Positions 42,828-52,760 are shown, counted from the first letter of the stretch. The stretch: 64,000 bases of DNA from Paenibacillus sp. (GCA_023512345.1 JAILZT010000002.1:496001-560000); one strand, 5' to 3'. The notes: generated by a model not told the origin, from the letters alone. Translations and numbers: made by a program.

Positions 42828-45140
42828 TTGAAAAAATGGAACTCAGCATTTGCTAACTTGGCTATATCCTATGTATCCATTGTGCTCGTCATTGTTCTCT
42901 TGATCTGCTCTATCTTTTATATCTATTTCTCTAGCCATTACAAGGAAGAACTGCGCAGCAAGAATCAGCTTATTCTTGAGAATACAGCCCAAACGATTGA
43001 AGCTTCAGTGCTTCAGAGAGTTCAACAGATCTATCTGGATCTATCTCTCGACAAAACCGCAGACCTTCGTTTATTTACTTCCCTCCAATCTAATCTAAGC
43101 AAAGTGATCGATATGCAGGATCTACTTAAGTCAGAGGTGGCCAGCTATTCGGATATCGTACAAGCGGTGCATCTCTATGATCCAAGGCAGAATATTATGC
43201 TGTCCTCACTCTATGGGCTGAAATTCAATGCCGATCAAGGAGAGAGCGCCGTATTTCTTGTGGACTGGATGGGCGGAATGCGCAGCAATAAGCACAACAG
43301 CCTCTGGACTAAGGCCCGGTTGATCCCAGAAGATATATTCTCCAATCTGCCGGGTGGGAATCGAAACGCCTTAATCACATATGCACATAGCTATCCTTTT
43401 CAATCCTCCGGCGAAAATAGTGATCTGATCATTGCGATTGATGTGAAGGAACAGGCTATTCGTGGAATTATTGAAAATATGCTTCCAACACAATACGAGA
43501 GCACGTTTATTATAGATCCGTCAGGAAGTATGATAGCGGGCCCCGATCAGGAAACATTAGGTCAACAGGGCGATTACGATTCGAGTATCACTAAGGTGTT
43601 GCTGTCAAAAGTGGAAGCCGGGAGCTTTAGCGATAAGATCGATAACACCTCCTATGTGGTCTCTCACCAGACTCTTTTATCCACGGGCTGGAAGATCTAT
43701 AGCGCCATGCCTTCCAGCTTCTTCTATGAAAAATCAATGGTTGTGCAAAAACTGATCCTTGGGATTTGTCTGCTTGCCATTCTGGTAGGCATTATATTAT
43801 CCGGAATTTTGGCCAAAGCCAGCCACAGTCCGATTAAACGGTTGGCCCATAAGATCCGTGACCTATCCGGCCACACGCCTGAAAATGCAACAAATGAGTA
43901 TAGGCTTATTGACACCGCCTTCGTCAGGCTGAGCGATAAGGTCAGCAGTCTGGAGGACACATTGCAGGCCAATAGCTCGGTGATCAAGCACAATGTTGTA
44001 CTGAACATCCTTCGGAGCGACTATACGCGGGAGGAATTGGCTGAAGACCTGCGATTCTTAGGCATCCCTCAGGAATACAACCATTACTGCTGCCTGCTCC
44101 TAAATTCGGGGGAAGCTTGTGCCCGACTCAGTTCCACCACTATGCAGATTGTCATGAGCTGGATGATTAATCTGCTGGAGGCTGCTAAGCTGCCGGGAAG
44201 CCACATCATTGCCGAAGAGCTTCCAGACAAAAAAATCGTCGTGATTCTTTGCTCTAATGAAGCGTCTGATGCGCAGCTGGAACAGCTCTCGTACCTAGTG
44301 TTATCGGAGGGAAAGCAGCAGTTCGAGCTGGATTTTCAACTATCGTGGGGCGCTTGGGTGCAAGAAATGACCGATGTCCACATGAGCTACAACGAAGCAC
44401 AGACCTTAATGAAATATGGATACTTCCTGCCGGAGAGTTCCGTTCTGAAGGATCGCAGTCTCTTAGAGCGGGAGAACAGTCTTGACGAAATCCCTCAATC
44501 CATAGTTGTAAGATTCAGAGATAAATTGCAGGCTCGCCAGCTTCATGAGATCGTAATAACTATTGAACAGCTGGTCGGTACCATGCGGAAAGGAATGTAC
44601 CCCGCTGATTATTGCCACTTTATTCTGGCGAATACTGTGTTCGTCTACTCCGATTATTTAAAAAGCGTTCGCTATAAGCACCCCGTTCAAGGACATTTGG
44701 ATCTGTACCATCAGTATATCGAGGTTCACAATATTCAATCTTTTCAGGATTGGCTGGTGGATTCGGTTACCACATTCATTGCTCAGACGGAGAAGCGGAA
44801 TAGCGAAAGAGCTCTCTCTACGGTTGAGTCGGCCAAGCAATATATTGAAAACCATCTGCCTGATGATTTGTCTCTGGAAATGGTGTCTGCTAAGGTGTTT
44901 ATCAGTCCTAAGTATTTAAGCAAGCTTTTCAAGGAGGAGCTCGGAGTCACCTATACCGACTATGTCACCAGCCAGCGAATGGAAAGGGCCAAGATTCTGA
45001 TAGAGAACAATAATATGACGGTTGAACAAATTGCAACTACAGTTGGCTATGGCACTGCGGCTTATTTTATTAAAAAGTTTAAGGAAATGTATGGCTATAC
45101 ACCGGGAAATTACTTACGACAAACCGCCAAACAGGTGTAA
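42828..45140 (+). CDS. Second membrane-bound YesN-type AraC regulator
   Basis: 770 residues. A TM helix at residues 9-35 (IVLVIVLLICSIFYIYF), a Cache-like sensor, a second TM near 300 (LILGICLLAILVGIILSGIL) and a C-terminal AraC domain (LSLEMVSAKVFISPKYLSKL, then MTVEQIATTVGYGTAAYFIK). Start is TTG 42828 after GGGGAGGAGAG. It is followed by a solute-binding lipoprotein gene but by no permease genes; it presumably controls that gene and a distant transporter. Confidence 0.9.
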   Translation: MKKWNSAFANLAISYVSIVLVIVLLICSIFYIYFSSHYKEELRSKNQLILENTAQTIEASVLQRVQQIYLDLSLDKTADLRLFTSLQSNLSKVIDMQDLLKSEVASYSDIVQAVHLYDPRQNIMLSSLYGLKFNADQGESAVFLVDWMGGMRSNKHNSLWTKARLIPEDIFSNLPGGNRNALITYAHSYPFQSSGENSDLIIAIDVKEQAIRGIIENMLPTQYESTFIIDPSGSMIAGPDQETLGQQGDYDSSITKVLLSKVEAGSFSDKIDNTSYVVSHQTLLSTGWKIYSAMPSSFFYEKSMVVQKLILGICLLAILVGIILSGILAKASHSPIKRLAHKIRDLSGHTPENATNEYRLIDTAFVRLSDKVSSLEDTLQANSSVIKHNVVLNILRSDYTREELAEDLRFLGIPQEYNHYCCLLLNSGEACARLSSTTMQIVMSWMINLLEAAKLPGSHIIAEELPDKKIVVILCSNEASDAQLEQLSYLVLSEGKQQFELDFQLSWGAWVQEMTDVHMSYNEAQTLMKYGYFLPESSVLKDRSLLERENSLDEIPQSIVVRFRDKLQARQLHEIVITIEQLVGTMRKGMYPADYCHFILANTVFVYSDYLKSVRYKHPVQGHLDLYHQYIEVHNIQSFQDWLVDSVTTFIAQTEKRNSERALSTVESAKQYIENHLPDDLSLEMVSAKVFISPKYLSKLFKEELGVTYTDYVTSQRMERAKILIENNNMTVEQIATTVGYGTAAYFIKKFKEMYGYTPGNYLRQTAKQV

Positions 45141-45192
45141 CTGCTTCCAAAATTTGATGGAGGCTGGATCATGGGTTAAGGAAGGTATCAGA

Positions 45193-46821
45193 ATGAAAAA
45201 AAAGAGAGTGCGGGGTTTCACAGTCCTTATTGCAGTGTTCCTATTAGTGGTGGTTAGCGGCTGCGAGATGCAATCCGGCAACCTGACTGCTGCAGAGCAG
45301 TTACAGGATCCAATCGCTTCCGGGAAACCACTGCACACTATTTCTTGGACCATGCATCAGAATCTGCCGGTACCTGAGAATGCGGAGATGTTGCGGTACG
45401 TAGAAGAGAAATTCAACGTAGACTTAGACGTCTGGAATCTGGAAAACAATAAATATGAAGCGCTCCTAGGCATGAGGCTGGCGCAAGGCGCAATCCCCGA
45501 TTTGTTCAGGATTAGACAGACTCAGGACCTTATGAAGTATCAACAACAGGGCCTCCTGGCCGAAATTCCCGAGGACATGCTAAATAAGTACGCTCCAAAT
45601 ATTATGAAAGCCATTAGAGAACACGCACCTGCTTATCAGGATTATGGCAAAATTGACGGAAAATATTACGGCATTCCTGTCGTCAATCCCACGAACATTT
45701 ATCGTATACCTGTGGTCTATAGAAAGGATTGGCTGGATAAGCTCGGCCTTCCGGTACCTGAGACGCTGGCCGATTTTGAGAAGATGATCTATGCATTCGC
45801 AAATAAAGATCCCGATGGCAACGGTATCAAGGATACCTACGGGTTATCCATCGAAGGGATGAATGTCGTCTTCGGTGCATTCGGACAGATTGTCTTCGCG
45901 GACCAGCTCTACTTCGGAGTGAAGGATCAGAATCTGGTCATCGGGGCATTGGATCCGGGAATGAAAGAGGCGCTGCAATATCTTCGTAAATGGAATCGGG
46001 ACGGGTTCATCGATCCGGAATTTATCACCGGGGAGAATAAGGGAGGCTACAAGCATCTGTCCCATGCCTTTATTAATGGAAGAATCGGCATGACCTCCAT
46101 GGGGAATTATTACCATTGGGTTCAGGACGGTGATTATTCAACTTGGACTTACGAAGAACATACCAATGGCGAAGAGACTCCAGTACTATCGGCATTTAAC
46201 ATGAAGGAGCTAACCGCCAAGAATCCGGAGGCTCGGATAGTGTTCGGTCAACCCTTCAGCGGACCGGATGGCAAACGAGGCTCCAAAGCCTATGATATGC
46301 TGATGAGCTTCACAGCTATCGGCGCGGGCGCCGCCAAGGAGCCGGGCAAGCTTACAACAATTCTTCAGATCCTTGACTACGTTAGCGCGAATCCCGACCT
46401 GGATGAATCAACTTCGATGAAATATGGTATCCAAGAGAAGCACTGGACCTGGGCAGGGACCTCAAAGGAGGATGTGATTGTGCTGCCTCCTTATGACAAG
46501 AAATTCAGCTATCAGAATGTAATAGGCGCCGGACTGGGAATGACTGTACCTCTGATGCCTACAGAACGAAGAGAACAATGGGCTTCCACCCTGGGCCTCG
46601 ATCAGGACGGCATTTATAATGCCCTGGAAGTTGCGACACCCTCACTAATCAAGAATGGACCTGAGCTCATTAAGTTGAGAAATTCAGCCTATATCGCCTT
46701 CATCACAGGCGACCAACCTTTAGAAGAGTTTGACAACTTCGTTAAAGAGTTTATGGCCGCCGGTGGAACAGAGGTGCTCCAAGAAGCTAATGAGTGGTAT
46801 CATCAGCATGCCTCGAAGTGA
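45193..46821 (+). CDS. Extracellular solute-binding lipoprotein without neighbouring permeases
   Basis: 542 residues. Lipobox VVSGC near residue 25 (Lys/Arg-rich start, hydrophobic TVLIAVFLLVVVSGC). YRKDWLDKLGLPVPETLADF is the shared LplA/YtcQ segment, and NKDPDGNGIKDTYGLS resembles a calcium-binding loop. AAGGAAGG precedes the ATG. It lies 52 bases after the YesN regulator and is likely co-transcribed. The permease genes that normally follow are absent, so it may serve a transporter elsewhere or act as a sensor partner. Confidence 0.9.
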   Translation: MKKKRVRGFTVLIAVFLLVVVSGCEMQSGNLTAAEQLQDPIASGKPLHTISWTMHQNLPVPENAEMLRYVEEKFNVDLDVWNLENNKYEALLGMRLAQGAIPDLFRIRQTQDLMKYQQQGLLAEIPEDMLNKYAPNIMKAIREHAPAYQDYGKIDGKYYGIPVVNPTNIYRIPVVYRKDWLDKLGLPVPETLADFEKMIYAFANKDPDGNGIKDTYGLSIEGMNVVFGAFGQIVFADQLYFGVKDQNLVIGALDPGMKEALQYLRKWNRDGFIDPEFITGENKGGYKHLSHAFINGRIGMTSMGNYYHWVQDGDYSTWTYEEHTNGEETPVLSAFNMKELTAKNPEARIVFGQPFSGPDGKRGSKAYDMLMSFTAIGAGAAKEPGKLTTILQILDYVSANPDLDESTSMKYGIQEKHWTWAGTSKEDVIVLPPYDKKFSYQNVIGAGLGMTVPLMPTERREQWASTLGLDQDGIYNALEVATPSLIKNGPELIKLRNSAYIAFITGDQPLEEFDNFVKEFMAAGGTEVLQEANEWYHQHASK

Positions 46822-46995
46822 CATGTTGGAGAGTAGGATACATCATTACGTGCTCATATTCCAAAAATGGTGATGGAGGCGCTATAAGAAATAGCACGAT
46901 GCAATTTTCATTTCGGGCTTCATTAACATTTGAAACCTCAGATAATATCTATGCGTATGATGGGTAAGTTTGCGAAATGAGAGGAGAGATTTACA

Positions 46996-47775
46996 TTGTC
47001 TATGTTCAAACGTATGCTGGCTAGTGCCGGAATAGGTGCTGCCAAGGTTGATCTTATGCTTCATCAAGATACGGTGAGTGCCGGGGATACTCTCAGTGGT
47101 GTCGTCCGGATTGAAAGCGGTCGCGTGGATCAGGAAGTCGATGATGTGTACGCCTTTGTTAGAACGTATTATATGAAGGAGCATAATGATACTAAGACAA
47201 GGGTAGAAGCAACTTTGGCCAAATTTCTGCTCGCTGAGAAGTTTACTGCAGAAGCCGGCAAAGTCTATGAATTCCCTGTCTCCTTTCAAATTCCAGCATT
47301 TACCCCGGTGACGATGGGCAAAACACCCGTGTGGATCCACACCGGCCTTGATATTAAGGAAGCGCTTGATCCAACGGATGAGGATCGCCTTCAAGTCCTG
47401 CCGCATCCGCATTCTGCTGTTATTCTTGATGCAGTCAATCAGCTTGGATTTAGACTTCGTGAGGTAAGCTGCGAACATGCGCCTCATTATGGCAAAACAA
47501 ACGGAATGTCTTTTGTCCAGGAATTTGAATTTGTTCCTACCTCCATGTTCCGTGGCCAACTAGACGAACTCGAAATCATCTTCTATCCAGATGAGAATGG
47601 TGTCAGCTTGCTGATGCAGGTCGACCGTAAGGCACGCGGGCTCGCTGGCCTGTTCGCCGAAGCGCTTGATACAGATGAACGTTTTGTAAAGATGCGTTTT
47701 GATCGCAGCGACCTTGCTTCTGGGGTACACCATGTCGCCGATCAACTGGCTGCTACGATTCGCAGATACGCCTGA
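46996..47775 (+). CDS. spo0M: Spo0M-like sporulation control protein
   Basis: 259 residues, cytoplasmic, arrestin-like two-domain beta fold. MFKRMLASAGIGAAKVDLML, SAGDTLSGVVRIESGRVDQE and VDDVYAFVRTYY are the N-terminal hallmarks; the C-terminal half is SDQ-type beta with FFYPDENG-like segments. Spo0M negatively controls early sporulation and affects cell morphology in Bacillus. Start TTG 46996 lies eight bases after GAGGAGA; ATG 47002 is a close alternative. Single gene with a strong terminator. Confidence 0.93.
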   Translation: MSMFKRMLASAGIGAAKVDLMLHQDTVSAGDTLSGVVRIESGRVDQEVDDVYAFVRTYYMKEHNDTKTRVEATLAKFLLAEKFTAEAGKVYEFPVSFQIPAFTPVTMGKTPVWIHTGLDIKEALDPTDEDRLQVLPHPHSAVILDAVNQLGFRLREVSCEHAPHYGKTNGMSFVQEFEFVPTSMFRGQLDELEIIFYPDENGVSLLMQVDRKARGLAGLFAEALDTDERFVKMRFDRSDLASGVHHVADQLAATIRRYA

Positions 47776-47799
47776 GCGCGTTATAATCTACTAAATAAA

Positions 47800-47840
47800 A
47801 TGGCGGCACAAGGGAGTTAATCCCTGTGCCGCCATTTTTC
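47800..47840. terminator. Bidirectional terminator between spo0M and the amino-acid permease gene
   Basis: ATGGCGGCACAAGGGA pairs with TCCCTGTGCCGCCAT and has T-rich sequence on both sides. Confidence 0.9.
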
Positions 47841-47870
47841 AAAGGCAGAACTTAAGAGTCTATACATTGA

Positions 47871-49235
47871 TTATGCTGCTTTTTTCTCGTCTTTCACCTT
47901 TTTATTCCCAATTGAATAAAGCACAAATAATAGAAGAAACCATAGCGGTGTAAACAATAAAGCCGGACGTGTATCTTTAGCGAACAGCATAATAATGAGA
48001 ATTCCGGCAAACAACGCTAAAACAACAACGTTAATAAATGGCGTAAAAGGGGCTTTGAATTTCGATTTAGCCTGTAATTCCGGCCGGGTCTTCTTATACT
48101 TGATGTGGCACACGAGAACGACACCCCACACCCAGATGAAACAAATTGCACTTATGGTTGTGACTATACCAAAAGCTTGCCCCGGGATGATTTTACTCAA
48201 GAGTGCTCCCACGGATATGACCAGTGTAGAAATGAATAAGGAGTTACCTGGTACATGATTTTTGTTCAGCTTGGCAAATCGAGAAGACGCCTGATCTTTC
48301 TTGCTTAAGCTATAGAGAATCCGGCTTGTTGAGAACATCCCGCTGTTACAAGCGGAAGCAGCAGAAGTTAATACGACAAAATTAATAATCCCCGCGGCGA
48401 TTGGAATTCCTACTAAACTAAATGTCTTTACAAAAGGACTCTCTGACGGGTTGAGCTCCGTCCAAGGGTTAATGCATAGCAGGACGAAAAGCGCACCCAC
48501 GTAGAAAAATAGAATTCTTAAAGGAATTTTATTGATGGCCGATGGAATACTTTTTTCGGGATTCGCTGTTTCTGCTGCCGATACACCCACCAATTCCACA
48601 CCGACATATGCGAATACAACCATTTGGAAGGAAAGTAAAAAGCCTGTAACTCCGTTCGGAAAGACTCCCCCATGCTCCCAAAGGTTTTTAACCGTCACCG
48701 TTCCTGCATCCGTCTTTAATCCCATAACCAGCAAAACAACCCCGGTACCAATTAATGCAAGAATCGTGATTACTTTGATTAAAGCAAACCAAAATTCGAG
48801 TTCTCCGAAATTTTTTACATCTAGTAGATTGAATCCTAATAGAATGATTAAACAAATAATGGCAGGTACCCATTGGGGAATATCAAACCAATACTGTACA
48901 TATACGCCGACCGCAATAACATCTGCCATAGCTGTCATTATCCAACAAAACCAATACGTCCAACCGGTTATGAATGCAGCCCGAGGTCCAAGATAGTCTT
49001 CAGCAATATCTGTAAAAGATTGATAACCTGCATTAGACAACAGGAGTTCTCCTAGCGATCTCATTACAAAAAACACAGCGATACCCACGATTAAATACGT
49101 AATCATAATGGATGGGCCTGCCTGTTGGATCGCTCTACCCGATCCTAAGAACAATCCCGTACCGATGGTGCCGCCGATGGCGATGAGTTGAACATGCCGG
49201 TTTGCCAGCTCTCTTTTTAACTCTTGTTGTGCCAT
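47871..49235 (-). CDS. APC amino-acid permease, glycine/D-alanine/D-serine (CycA) type
   Basis: 454 residues, 12 hydrophobic segments. ELKRELANRHVQLIAIGGTI, GTGLFLGSGRAIQQAGPS and SFQMVVFAYVGVELVGVSAA are the landmarks of the amino-acid transporter family. The upstream glycine riboswitch points to glycine or a close analogue as substrate, which fits the CycA group. A GGGGA site precedes ATG. The tail is basic and short. Confidence 0.92.
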   Translation of the reverse strand: MAQQELKRELANRHVQLIAIGGTIGTGLFLGSGRAIQQAGPSIMITYLIVGIAVFFVMRSLGELLLSNAGYQSFTDIAEDYLGPRAAFITGWTYWFCWIMTAMADVIAVGVYVQYWFDIPQWVPAIICLIILLGFNLLDVKNFGELEFWFALIKVITILALIGTGVVLLVMGLKTDAGTVTVKNLWEHGGVFPNGVTGFLLSFQMVVFAYVGVELVGVSAAETANPEKSIPSAINKIPLRILFFYVGALFVLLCINPWTELNPSESPFVKTFSLVGIPIAAGIINFVVLTSAASACNSGMFSTSRILYSLSKKDQASSRFAKLNKNHVPGNSLFISTLVISVGALLSKIIPGQAFGIVTTISAICFIWVWGVVLVCHIKYKKTRPELQAKSKFKAPFTPFINVVVLALFAGILIIMLFAKDTRPALLFTPLWFLLLFVLYSIGNKKVKDEKKAA

Positions 49236-49275
49236 TACTTAGTTCCCCTTTCTGATTACCAAACGTTAGTGCCCA

Positions 49276-49308
49276 TAAAAAAAAGAGATTGGATGTCATC
49301 CAATCTCT
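49276..49308 (-). terminator. Expression-platform terminator of the glycine riboswitch
   Basis: Twelve perfect pairs AGAGATTGGATG/CATCCAATCTCT followed on the minus strand by eight T. Located between the aptamer and the permease ribosome site. Confidence 0.85.
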
Positions 49309-49309
49309 C

Positions 49310-49460
49310 AGTTCATAAAGAATATTAAATAGTACTTGCCCTGCTAATAACGATCAGCATGACAAATAAATATTCAGTACTCTTCTGTCCTTTTGCCTGA
49401 GATTGTGAACCCTTCGGCGCCGCGGTTTCCCCGCAGTCTCTCCAGAAGCTGCTCCTGCTA
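49310..49460 (-). promoter_or_regulatory. Glycine riboswitch, single aptamer, upstream of the permease gene
   Basis: Minus strand order: GGAGAGAC (49436-49443), a GC hairpin, GCCGAAGG (49411-49418), then TCTCAGGCAAAAGGACAG (49385-49402). These are the conserved blocks of a glycine aptamer. Only one full aptamer is present; a short TGCTGA/TTAGCA hairpin downstream (about 49330-49380) takes the place of the second, as in singleton riboswitches with a ghost aptamer. Together with the downstream terminator it should control the permease by glycine. Confidence 0.9.
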
Positions 49461-49614
49461 TAGTGTGATCCATAGCAATCATAGCTTGCGAATTATTAAG
49501 TTGAGTGAAGCGGTGATGCGGTGTCGCTGTTGTATTGTAACATATTACTTGCGATGTGAGTATTGGGGCAGTGACATATGTCTCTTTTTTTCACAATCCA
49601 ATTATTGCTAGAGT

Positions 49615-50376
49615 CTACTCCAGTTCAGACCCATCGTTGATTTCCAAATTTACAATAACGCCATTGTCCTCAAGTTCTTCGATAACCTGCTGGGACAGCC
49701 CATTCAACGGGTTGTTTGCCAAAGATACTTCTTTTAAGTACGGCAAGGTTTTAAGCACTTGAATATCCTGGATGAGGTTGTCATCCAGATTTAGATACTC
49801 CAGTGTAGGATGATTTTTCAACGGCTGTAAATTTTGAATTTTATTGCCGTTCAGAATGATCCAGTTTAACTTCAATTTCTGAATGGGCCTTAGATCTGCT
49901 ATCTGATTATTACTGGCAATAAGATCGGTTAGCTTATGTAAATTTATTAAAGGCAATAAACTTTTTATCTTGTTACCGTCAAGGATCAGGTTTTCCAGAT
50001 TACTTAACCCCGAAAGTGGTGTAAGGTCTGTAATCTGATTCCCCTCAAGAGCCAGAAAAGTAAGTTTTTTCATTTTGCTGATAGGTTTAATATTCTTTAT
50101 ACTATGGCCAGGCAGAAATAAGCTCTGCATGTTAACGGCATATTCCAGTCCTTGCAAACTAGTGATCTTACCTTTTATATTCTCAGGGTACAAAGATTTT
50201 AACTTCTGTAAATCTCCTGCCTTCACCTCTTTATTAGCCGACAGCTTTAATTCCACTCGAATCGCTTTCGCCAAGACTGGGTCTGTAATGACGGATGCGG
50301 CCCAAATAGATGTTGCCGGTATAAATACGAGAACCAAACAAAACAAGATGATTTTTTTTACTAATTGCGTAGACAT
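49615..50376 (-). CDS. Secreted leucine-rich-repeat protein
   Basis: 253 residues. Signal peptide 1-27 (LFCLVLVFIPATSIWAAS). An N-terminal internalin-like cap (VITDPVLAKAIRVELKLSAN) and then about seven 22-residue LRRs of the internalin type, each close to LxxLxLxxNxIxDLxPLxxL (LTFLALEGNQITDLTPLSGL; LENLILDGNKIKSLLPLINL). No cell-wall anchor motif, so released or loosely bound. Role probably protein-protein binding; nothing more specific can be read. AAAGGAGAG precedes ATG. Confidence 0.85.
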   Translation of the reverse strand: MSTQLVKKIILFCLVLVFIPATSIWAASVITDPVLAKAIRVELKLSANKEVKAGDLQKLKSLYPENIKGKITSLQGLEYAVNMQSLFLPGHSIKNIKPISKMKKLTFLALEGNQITDLTPLSGLSNLENLILDGNKIKSLLPLINLHKLTDLIASNNQIADLRPIQKLKLNWIILNGNKIQNLQPLKNHPTLEYLNLDDNLIQDIQVLKTLPYLKEVSLANNPLNGLSQQVIEELEDNGVIVNLEINDGSELE

Positions 50377-50543
50377 AAAGACTCTCCTTTGAAATGATTT
50401 GAAATTAGGTCATCTTTACTTCTATCGGAATTTCTTCCAAAACTGTTAGGGTCATAGCATTCAGATAAGCCCTCCGTATCCTATTATTCGCTTACATTTA
50501 AAATATAGGAGTGAATATTTATTCGCTTTTTTCAAACATTTTA

Positions 50544-50572
50544 TTGACACTCCTATGCAGAGGCTATATATT
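50544..50572 (+). promoter_or_regulatory. Strong SigA promoter of the siderophore-uptake operon
   Basis: TTGACA (50544-50549), 17 bases, TATATT (50567-50572). The Fur box follows at once and covers the start point. Confidence 0.85.
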
Positions 50573-50585
50573 CATAATAAAGAAA

Positions 50586-50606
50586 TGATAGTGAGAATCA
50601 TTATCA
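50586..50606. promoter_or_regulatory. Fur box
   Basis: The 19-base core GATAGTGAGAATCATTATC matches the Fur consensus GATAATGATAATCATTATC at 16 of 19 bases by eye. Position over +1 is ideal for repression in iron-replete cells. Confidence 0.9.
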
Positions 50607-50636
50607 AACACACTCATAAAAAGGATGGTCATACAC

Positions 50637-51725
50637 ATGAACGCAAAACGGAAACTCTCAATACTCGCAACTTTACTGACTGCTGTGCTCCTGATAGCGC
50701 TGGTCGGTTGTTCAAATCAGCAGTCCAATACACAAAACTCGCAAGGCACACAACCTGCAAACGCAACGGCCGAAGCTTCCGAACCGGAAGCTACCGATTC
50801 CCCAGCCGCTACCGTATATCCAGTCAAGATCAAGCATGCATTAGGGGAAACCGTAATTGAAAAGAAACCTGAACGCGTGGTTACTATTTCATGGGCCAAC
50901 CATGACGTTGTTCTTGCACTTGGCGTTGTGCCTGTAGGCTTCTCAGCTGCAAACTACGGTGTTCAAGATAAGAGCGGAATGTTACCTTGGACTGCAGAGA
51001 AATTAAAAGAACTGGGTGGAGAAACACCAACTATTTTCCAAGATACTGACGGCTTAGACCTTGAAGCCATTTCAGATGCTAATCCAGATGTAATTCTTGC
51101 AGCGTATTCAGGAATCACTCAAGAAGAATATGATACTTTAAGTGAAATTGCTCCGGTTGTAGCTTATCAGACTAGCCCTTGGCTAGCTTCATGGCGCGAA
51201 CAAATTAAGTACAATTCCATGGGTATGGGAATGGAAGCAGAAGGCACACAACTTATTGCCGATACAGAGAAGTTAATTCAAGATAAAGCAAATGAACACC
51301 CTGAAATTAAAGGTAAAAAAGCTGCATTTGTTAGCCTTACAGCTACAGATTTATCTAAATTTTACGTTTACACACCATCCGATTCTCGTGGTGAGTTCCT
51401 TGAGGAGTTAGGGATGGTTTACCCTGAAAGCATTACTAGTAAAGTTACGGATCCAAGCAGTTTCTATTTAGAATTAAGTGCTGAAAATGCAGATATTCTT
51501 AACGATCTTGATATCTTCGTATCTTATGGTGATGATACTACATTAAAAGCACTGCAAGCTGATCCTATTCTCGGTAAAGTTCCAGCGATTCAAAGAGGAT
51601 CTGTTGTCATTATTGGAGATAACACTCCACTTGCAGCGGCTGGAAATCCAAACCCGCTTGCCATTAACTATTCCATTGATGAATACTTAAAATTACTCTC
51701 AGAAGCTGTTGGCAAGTTGAAATAA
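50637..51725 (+). CDS. Fe(III)-siderophore-binding lipoprotein (YfiY-like)
   Basis: 362 residues. Lipobox IALVGC with Cys near residue 22, then an Ala/Thr/Glu-rich linker and the class III periplasmic-binding fold (IKHALGETVIEKKPERVVTI, DLEAISDANPDVILAAYSGI). C-terminal segments with GSVVIIGDNTPLAAAGNPNP are typical of hydroxamate/carboxylate siderophore receptors such as YfiY. ATG 50637 is preferred over 50625, which overlaps the ribosome site. First gene of a four-gene ABC operon. Confidence 0.94.
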   Translation: MNAKRKLSILATLLTAVLLIALVGCSNQQSNTQNSQGTQPANATAEASEPEATDSPAATVYPVKIKHALGETVIEKKPERVVTISWANHDVVLALGVVPVGFSAANYGVQDKSGMLPWTAEKLKELGGETPTIFQDTDGLDLEAISDANPDVILAAYSGITQEEYDTLSEIAPVVAYQTSPWLASWREQIKYNSMGMGMEAEGTQLIADTEKLIQDKANEHPEIKGKKAAFVSLTATDLSKFYVYTPSDSRGEFLEELGMVYPESITSKVTDPSSFYLELSAENADILNDLDIFVSYGDDTTLKALQADPILGKVPAIQRGSVVIIGDNTPLAAAGNPNPLAINYSIDEYLKLLSEAVGKLK

Positions 51726-52760
51726 ATGATGAACACTTCCGTTTCAGAAAATAAGCAGTTAAATGTTCCGAAGAATTTCATAAAAGTACTTATACTTCTT
51801 GTTGTTTTACTCGGTATAAGCATTTTGGCGTCGCTTGCCTTTGGCTCTCGCACCATTGGGTGGACACAACTTATGGATGGTTTGTTCCACCCTGATGTAC
51901 AGTCCCACGAAGCAAATGTTGTTCGCCAAAGAATTTCTAGAACTATATTTAGTTTAATGTGCGGTGCTGCATTAGGAGTTTCTGGGGCTCTAATGCAATC
52001 CGTCACTCGTAATCCTATTGCAGATCCTAGCATATTAGGAGTCAACACCGGTGCATCTCTATTTGTAGTTTGTGGGATTTCTTTCTTGAATATCAGTACT
52101 GCTGGTCAATATATATGGCTTGCACTACTCGGAGCAATCGTAACTGCCATTTTTGTGTTCGGAATTGGGTCTATGGGGAGTGGTGGTGCCACCCCCCTTA
52201 AACTCGTTTTAGCGGGTGCTGCTACTAGTGCCGCATTATCATCTCTAGTCATCGCCATAATGATTCCCCGCACAAACGTTATGGATCAATTCAGATTTTG
52301 GCAAGTAGGCAGTGTTGGATCAGGAGACTGGAGCTCCATCACTACTTTTATTCCTTTTCTTATTGTTGGAATACTAATAGCATTGTCCACAGCACCAGCA
52401 CTGAATGCATTGGCGTTAGGTGATGAAGTGGCTACAGGGTTGGGAGTACGCACTGGAATGCTTAGACTGATTGCTGCTTTTGGTGGTATTCTATTATGCG
52501 GTGCAGCAACAGCACTAGCAGGTCCTATTGGCTTTATTGGTCTTTTGGCCACCCACGTAGTAAGACTCGTTATTGGACCTGATTTACGCTTTGTTATCCC
52601 GATGTCAGCTCTTTCAGGGGCAATTATTCTGACTATATCAGATATATTCGGGAGGCTTATCGGTAGTCCTGGGGAGCTGGAAGTGGGTATAGTTACAGCA
52701 TTTATTGGGGCTCCTATTCTAATCCTATTAACTATGAAAGCGAAAATGCGTGCATTATGA
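51726..52760 (+). CDS. FecCD-family iron-siderophore permease (first subunit)
   Basis: 344 residues, about ten membrane segments. RLPRIIF-like run VVRQRISRTIFSLMCGAALG, then GALMQSVTRNPIADPSILGV is the BtuC/FecCD signature. The start directly follows the stop of the binding-protein gene with no separate ribosome site, so translation is coupled. Heterodimer partner of the next gene product. Confidence 0.95.
   Translation: MMNTSVSENKQLNVPKNFIKVLILLVVLLGISILASLAFGSRTIGWTQLMDGLFHPDVQSHEANVVRQRISRTIFSLMCGAALGVSGALMQSVTRNPIADPSILGVNTGASLFVVCGISFLNISTAGQYIWLALLGAIVTAIFVFGIGSMGSGGATPLKLVLAGAATSAALSSLVIAIMIPRTNVMDQFRFWQVGSVGSGDWSSITTFIPFLIVGILIALSTAPALNALALGDEVATGLGVRTGMLRLIAAFGGILLCGAATALAGPIGFIGLLATHVVRLVIGPDLRFVIPMSALSGAIILTISDIFGRLIGSPGELEVGIVTAFIGAPILILLTMKAKMRAL

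Noticed and set aside
46882..47559. 225-codon minus-strand frame over spo0M
   Set aside because: Antisense shadow; Spo0M on the other strand is unmistakable.
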